From contig NZ_CP028136.1 in assembly GCF_003024155.1 (NCBI RefSeq), positions 868,001-932,000 of the forward strand: DNA of 64,000 nucleotides. Direction: 5' to 3'. A model generated the notes under the pieces. That model did not search any database. It had not been told where the DNA came from and saw only the letters and a program-made list of their open reading frames with translations. The DNA comes from Christiangramia fulva (GTDB taxonomy: Bacteria > Bacteroidota > Bacteroidia > Flavobacteriales > Flavobacteriaceae). Shown piece by piece: positions 26,314 to 36,937 of this stretch; the first letter of the stretch is position 1; each line of letters begins with the position of its first letter. The position numbers and the translations under genes were made by a program.

Positions 26314-27828
26314 CTATTTCGTTGCGTGTAAAACAGTATCTATATATCCCTGATGATTTACAAGCTCATCTGCAATGCGTGCTGAAAGTTCCTGGATATG
26401 CTCGGCTCCAAAACCTATATAGAGCGAAACAAGGCTCAATAAAGCTATCGGAAACACAAACTGGAACTTCTTTAAAGTAGTCATTTTAGAGAAGAACCCG
26501 AAATTTTCTTTCAGCTTTAAAGGCTGAGAATCTTTCCAAAAAACCTCTGCCCATAATTTCGCTATGATCACAAGCGTCACAAAACTCGCAAAAATAATCG
26601 CGGCCACCGTAATATAATAATCCCCTCCAAAACCCTGTTTTATTAGATTGATCTTTGGCCAGAAACCGGATAAAGGAGGAATCCCCACAAGGGAAAATAA
26701 GGGGATGAAAAGCAACAGACTTATTTTCGGCCATTGGGCATACAAACCTCCCAGTGCCCTCATACTATTTGTTCCTTTAAGACGGTAAACAAGTCCGCTA
26801 AGCATAAACAAATTTGTTTTTACAACGATATCGTGAATAAGGTAAAAAATAGCCCCGGCAATGGCAATTTGAGTAAACATTCCCAAACCGGCTATCATAT
26901 AACCAATATGGCAAATGATAAGGTATGAGAATACCTTTCGCATATTATTTTGAACAAGGGCTCCCACGCCACCACTTACCAAAGTCAAAATGGCAATTAT
27001 GATAAGTAATTCATTTAGGAACTCATCTCCGGTAAAAATTAATGTAAAAACACGAATTAATGCATAGACACCAACTTTTGTCAGCAAACCGCCAAAAATT
27101 GCCGAAACAGCAAAAGGCGGGGTATGATAAGAAGCGGGCAGCCAGAAATAAAGTGGAAAAACTCCTGCTTTTATCCCAAAACCAATCATAAATAGAATAG
27201 CCGTGATCTGAACAAGGCCCCGGTTCTCGACCGCCGCAACCTTTCCGGCAAGATCGGCCATATTCAGGCTTCCGGTAATTCCATATAAAACAGCAATAGC
27301 GGTTAGGAAAATTACCGATGCGAGGATATTTAAAGTGAAATACTTAACAGCTCCTTCCAATTGGGCCTTTTCTCCTCCTATGGTGATCAACACAAAAGAA
27401 CTGATAATGATGATCTCAAACCATACATAAAGGTTGAAAATATCGCCGGTTAAAAAGGCTCCGTTTAACCCAAGCAACAGGAAATGATAAATGGGAAAAT
27501 AGCCAAATTTCAACCTGTCGTTTAATACAGAGGCCGCCGAATAGATAGATACCGCGAAGCCTGAAAGCGCTGTAAGAACCACCAGGGTAGCTGAAAAAGT
27601 ATCGGCGACGAAGGTAATTCCAAAAGGCGCGGGCCAGGTTCCCGCCTGTACCGTTTGTGTGCCCTGTGTCCAGATAAAATAAAAAACCACGAAAGACAGG
27701 ATCAAAGCCAGAAAGCTTCCTATAACACTAAAGATCTTTTGAAAACGGACATTATTCCATGAAAACATCAAAATGATGCTGATGGCAATTTGAAGGAATA
27801 AGGGATATATAATTATTTGCTGTGTCAT
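26314..27828 (-). CDS. mrpD: Na+/H+ antiporter subunit D
   Basis: This 504-residue, about 14-helix protein is homologous to the proton-pumping NuoM/N subunits of complex I. Characteristic blocks are FNLYVWFEI, the [19 protein letters not shown] region with its key Lys, and [10 protein letters not shown]. Together with MrpA it forms the ion-translocating modules. Overlaps mrpC by 4 nt. Confidence 0.95.
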   Translation of the reverse strand: MTQQIIIYPLFLQIAISIILMFSWNNVRFQKIFSVIGSFLALILSFVVFYFIWTQGTQTVQAGTWPAPFGITFVADTFSATLVVLTALSGFAVSIYSAASVLNDRLKFGYFPIYHFLLLGLNGAFLTGDIFNLYVWFEIIIISSFVLITIGGEKAQLEGAVKYFTLNILASVIFLTAIAVLYGITGSLNMADLAGKVAAVENRGLVQITAILFMIGFGIKAGVFPLYFWLPASYHTPPFAVSAIFGGLLTKVGVYALIRVFTLIFTGDEFLNELLIIIAILTLVSGGVGALVQNNMRKVFSYLIICHIGYMIAGLGMFTQIAIAGAIFYLIHDIVVKTNLFMLSGLVYRLKGTNSMRALGGLYAQWPKISLLLFIPLFSLVGIPPLSGFWPKINLIKQGFGGDYYITVAAIIFASFVTLVIIAKLWAEVFWKDSQPLKLKENFGFFSKMTTLKKFQFVFPIALLSLVSLYIGFGAEHIQELSARIADELVNHQGYIDTVLHATK

Positions 27829-28178
27829 GAATCTTCGTCGGTTGCGTTCATTTCATCCAGATCGTCGGTTCGAACTACGGTATGGGCCCTTTTTACCAGG
27901 ACGATGGCAAAAGACTGAAGCCCAAAACTAATGACAATCGCCGTAAGAATAAGAGCCTGCGGCACAGGATCGGCAAAAGCTTCAGTCAAAACTTTCGCAT
28001 TTTCGGGAATTATTGGAGGGGATCCTTTGGTTATTCTTCCTAAAAGGAAAATAAGCAGGTTTGCACCATTACCAATCAGGATGATCCCAATAATAAGTTT
28101 CACCAGACTCCTCCTGAGCATCATATAAATACCCGCAGCGTAAAGAATTCCCACCATTAAGGCCAAAAGTACTTCCAT
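27825..28178 (-). CDS. mrpC: Na+/H+ antiporter subunit C
   Basis: This is a three-helix NuoK-like subunit of 117 residues. The sequence [29 protein letters not shown] and the [16 protein letters not shown] block are family signatures. It lies 3 nt after mrpB and overlaps mrpD. Confidence 0.95.
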   Translation of the reverse strand: MEVLLALMVGILYAAGIYMMLRRSLVKLIIGIILIGNGANLLIFLLGRITKGSPPIIPENAKVLTEAFADPVPQALILTAIVISFGLQSFAIVLVKRAHTVVRTDDLDEMNATDEDS

Positions 28179-28181
28179 AGA

Positions 28182-28610
28182 TCAGGCAGATTCAGAAATT
28201 GTGAAAATTATTGTGAGCGTTACTCCGTTTACCACCAGATATACTCCAATATCAAAAAATAATGCAGAGCCTATATGCCCTAAAATGGGCACGGCATCGT
28301 GGGACCATAAACCGGTCATAAAAGGCAGATCATAAAGTAATACAGGCATAAATCCGCTTAAAAAAGATACCGCCAGACCCATAGGAATTATATATCCCGG
28401 GTGGATGCCAATCAGTTCCCTTGTTTTTTCCAGCCCATTTGCGAAAGAATGGAGAATAAAAGCAATAGATGCGATCAATCCTCCAACAAATCCTCCACCT
28501 GGAAGATAATGCCCCCGAAGAAGGATAAATATTGAAAATATGAGCAAGACCGGCAACAAATAATTTGAAGCCGTTTTTAAAATGATGGTTGTGCGAATTT
28601 GATTTCTCAC
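28182..28610 (-). CDS. mrpB: Na+/H+ antiporter subunit B
   Basis: This 142-residue, four-helix subunit (MnhB family) has the blocks RGHYLPGGGFVGGLIAS and FFDIGVYLVVNG. The start codon is GTG (28610), overlapping the mrpA stop as GTGA. Confidence 0.93.
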   Translation of the reverse strand: MRNQIRTTIILKTASNYLLPVLLIFSIFILLRGHYLPGGGFVGGLIASIAFILHSFANGLEKTRELIGIHPGYIIPMGLAVSFLSGFMPVLLYDLPFMTGLWSHDAVPILGHIGSALFFDIGVYLVVNGVTLTIIFTISESA

Positions 28611-30931
28611 TTATCCTGGTATCTTTTTCTGTCAGACATTTTTAATCTCAATTTCATAAGGCCAAAAACCCCAATTGCGGCGATCGAAAGCACCGAGATC
28701 TCTATCATTGTATCAGCTCCCCTGAAATCTACAAGAATAACATTTACCACGTTTTTCCCATGCGCCTGAAGATAGGCATTCTGGGCATAAAAATCACCAA
28801 TCTCATTATTAGCCGGGTAAGATAGTACCTCCAGGGCCACCATCGCTATCAATACACCGAAGATCGAAGAAAGAATACCATCCCTGATCCTGGTCTTATA
28901 GTCAGATAACTTTAAATATCTCGGCAATTTATATAATACAAGCACAAACAAAATAACTGTAAGAGTATCAATAGAAAATTGGGTCATGGCAAGATCGGGT
29001 GCGCTGTAAAAAACAAAAATCAAACAAATAGACCAACCAATTACTCCCATGGCAACTACCGCGGCCAGCCTGGACCTGGTAAAAACCGTATAGAAAACTC
29101 CGGCAATAAGAACAAGAGTGACAATTATTTCTGAGATGGTTACTTTTGTAAGTGCGGTGTAGTCTATTTTAAAATGAGTACTTCCCAGGATCACGTAGCC
29201 TACTAATAATACCACGAATAAGGTGATCATAGAAACATAGTTTCTCAAATAACCATTTTGAAAAAATCGAGTCCAGTAGGAAGAAACCCAGAGGAATCCC
29301 TGGTTAAATTTATTCAGCAAATACTCCGGAGCTAATTTGTCGAATTTCGCAGCTGCATTTACCAGTTTTACTGAAGGTTTTACTAAAATATACAACAGGG
29401 TTCCCACTCCTATCGTGATTAGGCTCAGGATAAAAACCATATTGAAGCCATGCCACAGCCCCAGATGAACTTCCCCGGCTTCTCCTCCAAGAAGTGAAGA
29501 AACCACAGGCCTTATTATAGGTGCATCAATAAGAAAAGGAGCGAGTCCAAAGACCATTCCGAGTACGGCAAGAAAAACCGGTGGCACCCATAATATAAGA
29601 GGAGGCATTTTAACCTTAGAAAATTCTTCCGGAAGTTTTCCTGTAAAAGGTTTTATTCCGGCTACAAAACCGGCATGTAAAAGGAATATTTTGGTTAGAA
29701 CAATTGCAATAATCAGGATAATAACAATAAATTCTGATCTCGTGGTAGCGTCATAGATCAGCTCTTTTCCGAGGAAACCAATACTTGGAGGAATACCGGC
29801 GCTCGAAATGGCACCAAGGATACCTGCGATCCCCACCGGCCACATCACCTTGTTCAAACCATTTAATTTAGTAGCGTCACGAGTATGCGTTTGATGATCT
29901 ATAATTCCCGTTACGAGGAAAAGCGTCGCCTTATAAAGCGCGTGAACAATAATAAATACCGCCGCGGCGATAAAAGCATCTTCGGTTCCCAGGCCTGTGA
30001 GAAAAACCAGAATTCCAAGTGCCGAAATTGTGGAATACGCCAGTATACCTTTTAGATCTTTTCTGAAGATGGTATGCACCGCCGAATAAAGCATGGTTAT
30101 TCCACCTACAACGATCAATGTAGTGTTCCATACATTTTCGCCACCGAGGATCGGCGTAAAACGCATAAGCAGATAAATCCCCGCTTTCACCATCGTTGCC
30201 GAGTGAAGATAAGTAGAAACAGGTGTTGGCGCTTTCATTGCTCCCGGTAACCAGAAATGGAATGGGAATTGCGCTGATTTTGTAAAAGCCGCTCCAAAAA
30301 TAAGCAGCACGCCCAGAACATAATACTCATTTCCGCGGATGGCTTCTCCCATACTCACCATTTCAGAAATGCTGTAGGTCCCTGCCATATTATCAAAAAG
30401 CAAGGCCGCAGCTAATAATAGCAACCCACCTATTCCAGTAATTCCGAGGGCTGTCATGGCCGATTTGCGCGAAGGTTCGCTATCATTATTAAACCCGATC
30501 AAAAAGAACGAGCTTATACTGGTAAGTTCCCAGAAAACAAAAAGCGAGATCATATTATCTGAAAGTACCAGCCCAAGCATGGCTGCCATGAAAACGCTTA
30601 AATACCCGTAAAAGCGATCCAGATATTTATGACCTTTTAAATAATTAGAAGTATAGGCAAACACTAGGAAACCTATCCCGGTAATCATAAGCGTGAATAG
30701 CAATGAAAGACCATCCAGCTTGAAATCAAGATTCACATTAAAAGAGGGAATCCATTGATAAGAACGGGTGATTACTTCCCCTTCAGAAATCCTTGATATG
30801 AAACCTGCAAAATAGATAAACAGGCCTAACGGAATAAGAGAAGTAAGAATCGAGAGCTTACCTTTAAATATTTTTCCGGTGAAGACCAGAAAAATTGCAA
30901 AAATAAAACCTGTAAGAATTGCAGTAAGCAT
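28607..30931 (-). CDS. mrpA: Na+/H+ antiporter subunit A
   Basis: This is the largest Mrp subunit, 774 residues, homologous to NuoL. It has FWELTSISSFFLIGF with the conserved Glu, KSAQFPFHFWLPGAMKAPTPVSTYLHSATMVKAGIYLL and the long horizontal-helix region. The C-terminal 170 or so residues carry the MbhD/MbhE-type extension (SAPDLAMTQFSIDTLTVILFVLVLYKLP, RGADTMIEISVLSIAAIGVFGL) expected of MrpA. It is the first gene of mrpABCDEFG; the complex exchanges Na+ for H+ and supports salt and alkali tolerance. Confidence 0.96.
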   Translation of the reverse strand: MLTAILTGFIFAIFLVFTGKIFKGKLSILTSLIPLGLFIYFAGFISRISEGEVITRSYQWIPSFNVNLDFKLDGLSLLFTLMITGIGFLVFAYTSNYLKGHKYLDRFYGYLSVFMAAMLGLVLSDNMISLFVFWELTSISSFFLIGFNNDSEPSRKSAMTALGITGIGGLLLLAAALLFDNMAGTYSISEMVSMGEAIRGNEYYVLGVLLIFGAAFTKSAQFPFHFWLPGAMKAPTPVSTYLHSATMVKAGIYLLMRFTPILGGENVWNTTLIVVGGITMLYSAVHTIFRKDLKGILAYSTISALGILVFLTGLGTEDAFIAAAVFIIVHALYKATLFLVTGIIDHQTHTRDATKLNGLNKVMWPVGIAGILGAISSAGIPPSIGFLGKELIYDATTRSEFIVIILIIAIVLTKIFLLHAGFVAGIKPFTGKLPEEFSKVKMPPLILWVPPVFLAVLGMVFGLAPFLIDAPIIRPVVSSLLGGEAGEVHLGLWHGFNMVFILSLITIGVGTLLYILVKPSVKLVNAAAKFDKLAPEYLLNKFNQGFLWVSSYWTRFFQNGYLRNYVSMITLFVVLLVGYVILGSTHFKIDYTALTKVTISEIIVTLVLIAGVFYTVFTRSRLAAVVAMGVIGWSICLIFVFYSAPDLAMTQFSIDTLTVILFVLVLYKLPRYLKLSDYKTRIRDGILSSIFGVLIAMVALEVLSYPANNEIGDFYAQNAYLQAHGKNVVNVILVDFRGADTMIEISVLSIAAIGVFGLMKLRLKMSDRKRYQDK

Positions 30932-30953
30932 ACTTTATTAAATCCGTTATAGG

Positions 30954-30961
30954 CAAATATA
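30954..30961 (-). promoter_or_regulatory. Possible -7 box for the mrp operon
   Basis: TATATTTG lies 22 nt upstream of the mrpA ATG on the minus strand. The -33 element is degenerate. Confidence 0.45.
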
Positions 30962-31040
30962 ATAGTTATTATTTAAGATATACATTTTGAGAAATACTTA
31001 AATAACTCTTAATATTCGCCTGTTGAAACCTCTTTAATTA

Positions 31041-31054
31041 TTATTTGCAAATAA
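31041..31054. promoter_or_regulatory. 14-bp palindrome upstream of mrpA
   Basis: TTATTTGCAAATAA is a perfect palindrome about 110 nt upstream of mrpA. A second near-palindrome, TATTTCGTACAAATA, follows 5 nt later (about 31059-31073). They could be operator sites for the mrp operon or for the divergent gene at 31218; no regulator is identified. Confidence 0.4.
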
Positions 31055-31217
31055 AATGTATTTCGTACAAATAATCTTAAATCAATGAAGATTTTCAAAC
31101 CGGTGGTAGCTGATTTTTTTTCCGAAAATTTTAAGAATTTTAGTTAATCTTATAAAAATGACCTTTTAACAAATTCCAAAAACCATTTTTAATATATTCC
31201 CGAAATTTTAAAATAAC

Positions 31218-32084
31218 ATGAGATTTTTATTCATTTTACTGGTAAGTTTTTCGGTTTTCGGCCAAAAAATCCCTGATACGCACATTTTTCTTTTTGATAT
31301 AAAAACTGAAAATAACGACTTCGAGATTGGAAAGGGAAAAATTATTTCCCAAAATAAAGGATACAACAACCAACCTTCATTTTATGATAATGAGGAGCTA
31401 ATTTATTCGGGAATACGGGACGGGGAAACCGATATCGCTCAATATAATCTGAAAAATTCTAAAACTTCCTGGATCAGCAATACGCCAACAGGAAGCGAGT
31501 TTTCACCACAACGCATTCCAGAAACCACTGATATCGCCGCGGTAAGATTAGAAACTTCAGGATTGCAATTGCTGTATAAATATGACTACCAAACCGGAAA
31601 ATCGAAGGTTTTGATTCCCGGGGCGAAAATTGGCTATTTTGCTTTTTATGATCAGAATAAATTACTTGCGGCTGAACTAGGTGGATCAGGACTTGACCTG
31701 ATGAGCTACGATCTGGAAAAGAACTCTTCAGAAAAAATTATCACAAATATCGGCCGTTCCATTCAAAAAGTCCCCGGAAATACTACCATGAGCTATACCC
31801 TTCCCAATGACGAGGGAAATTTTGATATCTATCTTTTCGATCCAGATACCGGAAAGAGCTTCTTCGTTTGCGAATTGCCCGACGGCACTCAGGATTTCAC
31901 ATGGTTGGACGCGAACCGCATTTTGACCGGCGTGGGCAGTAAACTCTATATTTTCGACACTTTTGGAGGGGAGGCCTGGGTAAAAGTTGCCGATCTTACT
32001 GAATATGGAATTACCGGTATCACGAGGCTGGCCGTAAATGCTTACGGAACAAAATTGGCACTGGTAGGTAATACATCGAAATAA
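31218..32084 (+). CDS. Secreted TolB-like beta-propeller protein
   Basis: This 288-residue protein has a signal peptide (cleavage near VFGQ). It shows WD40-like/TolB-type strands of the form NQPSFYDNEELIYSG, EFSPQRIPETTDIAAVRL and QDFTWLDANRILTG. The length suits one small propeller. No enzyme motif is visible. Possible roles are protein-protein interaction in the periplasm or outside; nothing in the neighbourhood fixes the job. The transcription unit appears separate from the DUF2975 gene, which starts 61 nt later behind its own promoter. Confidence 0.8.
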   Translation: MRFLFILLVSFSVFGQKIPDTHIFLFDIKTENNDFEIGKGKIISQNKGYNNQPSFYDNEELIYSGIRDGETDIAQYNLKNSKTSWISNTPTGSEFSPQRIPETTDIAAVRLETSGLQLLYKYDYQTGKSKVLIPGAKIGYFAFYDQNKLLAAELGGSGLDLMSYDLEKNSSEKIITNIGRSIQKVPGNTTMSYTLPNDEGNFDIYLFDPDTGKSFFVCELPDGTQDFTWLDANRILTGVGSKLYIFDTFGGEAWVKVADLTEYGITGITRLAVNAYGTKLALVGNTSK

Positions 32085-32109
32085 AATTATCGTTTTTCAA
32101 TAATTATTT

Positions 32110-32127
32110 TATATTTGTTATCGATAA
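32110..32127 (+). promoter_or_regulatory. Promoter with adjoining operator-like palindrome for the DUF2975-XRE pair
   Basis: TATATTTG (32110-32117) matches the -7 box and is followed without a gap by the palindrome TTATCGATAA (32118-32127), which would cover the transcription start. An extra TTATCG half-site lies at 32088-32093. This is consistent with autoregulation by the small XRE regulator. Confidence 0.5.
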
Positions 32128-32145
32128 ACAATAATTTTTTTCTTG

Positions 32146-32655
32146 ATGAAATCTTCAACTTGGCTCCGAAATATTTTCAGCTTTGTATATTATATAATGA
32201 TTTTAGGCTGGGTTATTATTTTTGCTTTCCTTGTTTTTTCAATATTTATTGATTCAGACAAAATTCTTGAAATCGTAAGTGACTCCGAAGGTTTAATCAT
32301 TAATACGCAACGGGCGCTTATTTCGGTTCTGATTTACGGTTTAATCTCTAGCGGATTCTGGATCTATATAATTCGCCTAGCCCGAAACTTAATGGATAAT
32401 CTAAGAGAAGGGCCTTTATTTACAAGGTTTCAGGTTGCCAGCTTAAAATTAATAGGCAAATTCCTTATTTTAATTACTATTATAGATACTATTGCGAACT
32501 TTATTTTTGAAATGATTTTCAATAATCAGCTTCAAATAAAATTCGAATTTTCCACATTTTTACTGGTCATTTCAATTGGATTATTCATGATCTTTCTATC
32601 CAATATTTTTGAAAAAGCCAAAAGCTATAAGGAAGAAAATGAGTTAACCGTGTAA
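32146..32655 (+). CDS. DUF2975 family membrane protein
   Basis: This 169-residue protein (ATG at 32146; an in-frame TTG precedes it) has four hydrophobic helices and the conserved loop NLREGPLFTRFQVASLKLIGK between helices 2 and 3, typical of DUF2975. Such proteins are usually encoded just before a YozG-like XRE regulator, as here (2-nt gap), suggesting the membrane protein and regulator work together. Function is unknown. Confidence 0.88.
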   Translation: MKSSTWLRNIFSFVYYIMILGWVIIFAFLVFSIFIDSDKILEIVSDSEGLIINTQRALISVLIYGLISSGFWIYIIRLARNLMDNLREGPLFTRFQVASLKLIGKFLILITIIDTIANFIFEMIFNNQLQIKFEFSTFLLVISIGLFMIFLSNIFEKAKSYKEENELTV

Positions 32656-32657
32656 TT

Positions 32658-32861
32658 ATGCCAATCAACATTAATCTTGATACTGTATTGGAAAAACGCA
32701 ATATGAAAAGCAATGAATTGGCTGAAATTATCGGAATAACCACAGCCAATCTTTCCATTCTTAAGACCGGGAAAGCCAAAGCAATTCGTTTCTCAACCCT
32801 CGAAGCTATATGCGAAGCCCTGGACTGCCAGCCGGGGGACATTCTGGAATACCAGCCATAA
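32658..32861 (+). CDS. Small XRE/YozG-like helix-turn-helix regulator
   Basis: This 67-residue protein is essentially one Cro/C1-type HTH. Helix-turn-helix residues run NELAEIIGITTANLSILKTGKAKAI, followed by the FSTLEAICEALDCQPGDILEY tail common to YozG-like regulators. It is coupled to the DUF2975 gene. A palindrome at the shared promoter is the likely operator (inference). Confidence 0.92.
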   Translation: MPININLDTVLEKRNMKSNELAEIIGITTANLSILKTGKAKAIRFSTLEAICEALDCQPGDILEYQP

Positions 32862-32918
32862 TTTATTCAATTATCATCGATATTTTTTTACTTTAGAATC
32901 CTCTTCAAAAAATACACA

Positions 32919-34691
32919 ATGCGACGAATTTTATTAATTTTTCTTTTTCTGGGATTTATTGCCAATGCCCAGACAAACATCTATTCTATTTCTTTTGAAA
33001 ACGCTGAACATCATGAGGCGAAGATCAAAGCCACTTTTCCTCATATCAAAGACCGTAGCATCACCGTGCGCATGAGCCGCTCCTCGCCGGGACGTTACGC
33101 GTTGCATGAATTTGCTAAAAACGTGTATGGACTTAAGGCGACCGATGGTCATGGGAAAGAACTCGAAGTAACCCGACCCGATCCTTATTCCTGGAAAATT
33201 GAAAATACCGACGGAACTATTAACGTGCAATATACCCTTTTCGGAAATCACGGAGATGGAACTTATTCGCAGATCGATGAAACCCATGCCCACCTCAATA
33301 TTCCCGCGACCTTTATGTATGCTGAAGATTATCAGGGCAGGCCAATCGAGGTGAATTTTGATGTACGGGAAGACCTCAACTGGAAGGTTGCCACTCAGCT
33401 GAAGAAAATTTCAGGTACTAAATATTCAGCTCCAAATCTGTACTATTTCATGGATAGTCCAACAGAGATCAGCGATTACCAGCTGAGGGAATTTGAACTG
33501 GGCGGACAAACCATTCAGTTTGTACTTCATGACCAGGGAACAGAGGCCGAACTTGATGAATATTTCGAACAGGTAAAAAAGATTGTAAAACAGGAACAGG
33601 CTGTTTACGGCGAGTTGCCCAATTATGATTATGGGCGCTATACTTTTCTTGTATGCTATATGCCAAACGTCGATGGTGACGGGATGGAACATCGCAATAG
33701 CACCATTGTAACCTCTACCAGGAGCCTGGCGAATGGTGGAATGAAAAGAAATCTCGGAACTATAGCTCATGAATATTTTCACTGCTGGAATGTGGAACGA
33801 ATTCGCCCGGCCGGGCTTGAACCATTCGACTTCAGCAAGGCGAATATGAGCGGCTGCCTTTGGTTTGCTGAAGGTTTTACCAGTTATTACGATGGTCTTA
33901 TTCGCTGCAGGGCAAATATCACAACTCCTGAGGAGTACATAAACGACCTCACAGGAACTTTTAATTATGTTTGGAATTCTCCCGCGCATCAATTTTTCAA
34001 TCCGATCGAGATGAGCTATCAGGCTCCATTTGTTGACGCGGCCACTTCGGTAGATCCGGTAAATCGTGAAAATATGTTTATTTCCTATTATTCCTACGGA
34101 AGTGTGTTAGGCCTCGCTCTTGACCTGTCATTAAGGGAAAAAGGACTGAATTTGGATGATTTCATGGAAAAGATGTGGATGAAATACGGGAAAACCGAGG
34201 TTGCCTATGAGGTTGAAGATATTGAAACGACTTTGAAAGAATACGCGGGAGACCAGTTCGCCGAAGATTTCTTTAATAATTATATCTACGGAAGTAAAAT
34301 GCCAGATTACAGTTCGCTATTTAAAGATTTCGGCATTGAACTTACTCAAAAACAAGATGCCTATTTCGGTGCTTCGGTGCGGCCAACAGATGCAGGCCTT
34401 GAAATTTACAGAAATACAGCCATGGGTAGTCCGGCTTATGAAGCAGGGCTGGATGAAGGCGACGTGATCATTTCAATAAAGGGAAATCCCGTTTCAACTT
34501 CAGAAGATCTTCAAAAAATAATTGAAGAAAACGGAGTTGGCGCCCAACTGAAAATAGGCTTCAAAAGATATAATGAAAGTAAGGAAACGACGGTAACTCT
34601 TCAAAAGAGTCCAAATTATAATATTTCGCTGGATGAAAATGCTTCCCAAGAAGCTGTCAGGAAACGCGAAAAATGGCTCGCTGCCAAATAA
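32919..34691 (+). CDS. M61 family aminopeptidase with PDZ domain
   Basis: This 590-residue secreted glycyl-aminopeptidase-type enzyme has a signal peptide ending near IANAQ. The zinc site is HEYFH (H284, E285, H288) with the third ligand E318 in WFAEGFTSYY. The N-terminal half has the family beta-sandwich with PDPYSWKIE. A PDZ domain occupies about 470-565 (AYEAGLDEGDVIISIKGNPV). M61 enzymes cleave N-terminal Gly/Ala from peptides. The gene is monocistronic and ends at a hairpin shared with atpC. Confidence 0.93.
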   Translation: MRRILLIFLFLGFIANAQTNIYSISFENAEHHEAKIKATFPHIKDRSITVRMSRSSPGRYALHEFAKNVYGLKATDGHGKELEVTRPDPYSWKIENTDGTINVQYTLFGNHGDGTYSQIDETHAHLNIPATFMYAEDYQGRPIEVNFDVREDLNWKVATQLKKISGTKYSAPNLYYFMDSPTEISDYQLREFELGGQTIQFVLHDQGTEAELDEYFEQVKKIVKQEQAVYGELPNYDYGRYTFLVCYMPNVDGDGMEHRNSTIVTSTRSLANGGMKRNLGTIAHEYFHCWNVERIRPAGLEPFDFSKANMSGCLWFAEGFTSYYDGLIRCRANITTPEEYINDLTGTFNYVWNSPAHQFFNPIEMSYQAPFVDAATSVDPVNRENMFISYYSYGSVLGLALDLSLREKGLNLDDFMEKMWMKYGKTEVAYEVEDIETTLKEYAGDQFAEDFFNNYIYGSKMPDYSSLFKDFGIELTQKQDAYFGASVRPTDAGLEIYRNTAMGSPAYEAGLDEGDVIISIKGNPVSTSEDLQKIIEENGVGAQLKIGFKRYNESKETTVTLQKSPNYNISLDENASQEAVRKREKWLAAK

Positions 34692-34706
34692 TAATTAAGC
34701 AATAAA

Positions 34707-34730
34707 AAACCCCGCCGATGGCGGGGTTCA
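34707..34730. terminator. Bidirectional terminator between M61 gene and atpC
   Basis: AACCCCGCC-GAT-GGCGGGGTT is a perfect 9-bp stem with a 3-nt loop. On the minus strand it is followed by TTTTTTATT (atpC end); on the plus strand the T-tract is weaker. Confidence 0.85.
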
Positions 34731-34749
34731 TTTTATCATTCAAAAGTGA

Positions 34750-35043
34750 TTAATCAGCAAGAATAATCGCTTTATTATCTTTCATTTCAAGAACGCCTCC
34801 CTTGATGTTGAAAAAAACCACGTCTTTTTCATTATTCTGAGACATGATCACATCAGCATTCGTTTTTACCTCGTTTTTCTTCCCGGGGACCATATTGATC
34901 TTTACTTCACCGGCAGTAAGCGTGGAAACGATGGGAGCGTGATTGTTCAGCATCTGAAATTCACCGTCGTGGCCGGGAACCTTTACGGCATTGACTTTGG
35001 CTCTAAAAACAGTGGCTTCAGGAGTTACTATCTCTAAATACAT
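34750..35043 (-). CDS. atpC: ATP synthase F1 epsilon subunit (short form)
   Basis: This 97-residue protein holds only the N-terminal beta-sandwich domain of epsilon: LEIVTPEATVFRAKVNAVKVPGHDGEFQ and the NHAPIVSTLTAGEVKI block. The C-terminal two-helix domain that can inhibit hydrolysis in E. coli epsilon (about 138 aa) is missing. It follows atpD after an 80-nt gap containing an inverted repeat. The pair is separated from the other ATP synthase genes, as is normal in Bacteroidetes. Confidence 0.95.
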   Translation of the reverse strand: MYLEIVTPEATVFRAKVNAVKVPGHDGEFQMLNNHAPIVSTLTAGEVKINMVPGKKNEVKTNADVIMSQNNEKDVVFFNIKGGVLEMKDNKAIILAD

Positions 35044-35048
35044 ATTTA

Positions 35049-35103
35049 TTAGTATTGAGTATTGAGTATCGAGTAGTTAGCGAAGAGATTTTCTCAATAC
35101 TAA
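35049..35103. repeat. Inverted repeat between atpD and atpC
   Basis: TTAGTATTGAG (35049-35059) and CTCAATACTAA (35093-35103) form a perfect 11-bp inverted repeat with a 33-nt spacer. The left side also holds short tandem copies of ATTGAGT. It resembles a dispersed REP-like element, and would fold in the atpD-atpC transcript. Confidence 0.65.
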
Positions 35104-35123
35104 CTTCTCATATCTCACTACTA

Positions 35124-36632
<1,509 letters not shown>

Positions 36633-36937
36633 TTATATAATCTTTAAATATTGATTGTAAAATTTCAAAAAAGCCTATCTCTCTGATTTAAAATTTCCTA
36701 AAATTGAAACAGGCTGTTTTCAGGCTGCAAAGATAAATTTTTCTTGCAAAAATCATATTGAAAATTTAAGAAGTTTTTAACCCCTCGCGACTCATGGTGA
36801 TATTATTAAAAATCAGCCACTTATATTATTTCCGCAAAAGGGAAGCTACGGAAAGATAATCAGCCTCATTACCAACTTAATTACTATTTATTTATAAATT
36901 TCCGGAAATTAATAACTCTTAAAATTACTACTCAAAA
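36633..36937. other. 305-bp intergenic region between atpD and the S10 peptidase
   Basis: The region holds divergent regulatory DNA. It contains a -7-like TATCTTTG on the minus strand (36728-36735) for atpD, with TATG 18 nt upstream, and a perfect 14-bp palindrome AATTTCCGGAAATT (36897-36910), 27 nt before the S10 start. I see no ORF or RNA gene in it. Confidence 0.6.
36728..36735 (-). promoter_or_regulatory. -7 box for atpD-atpC
   Basis: TATCTTTG on the minus strand, 95 nt upstream of the atpD ATG. The -33 element is TATG at an 18-nt spacing, one base off consensus. Confidence 0.55.

Noticed and set aside
33426..33992. 188-codon open frame on the minus strand inside the M61 peptidase gene
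   Set aside because: It is long for a shadow but shows no protein family features, and the plus-strand gene has an intact zinc site across it.
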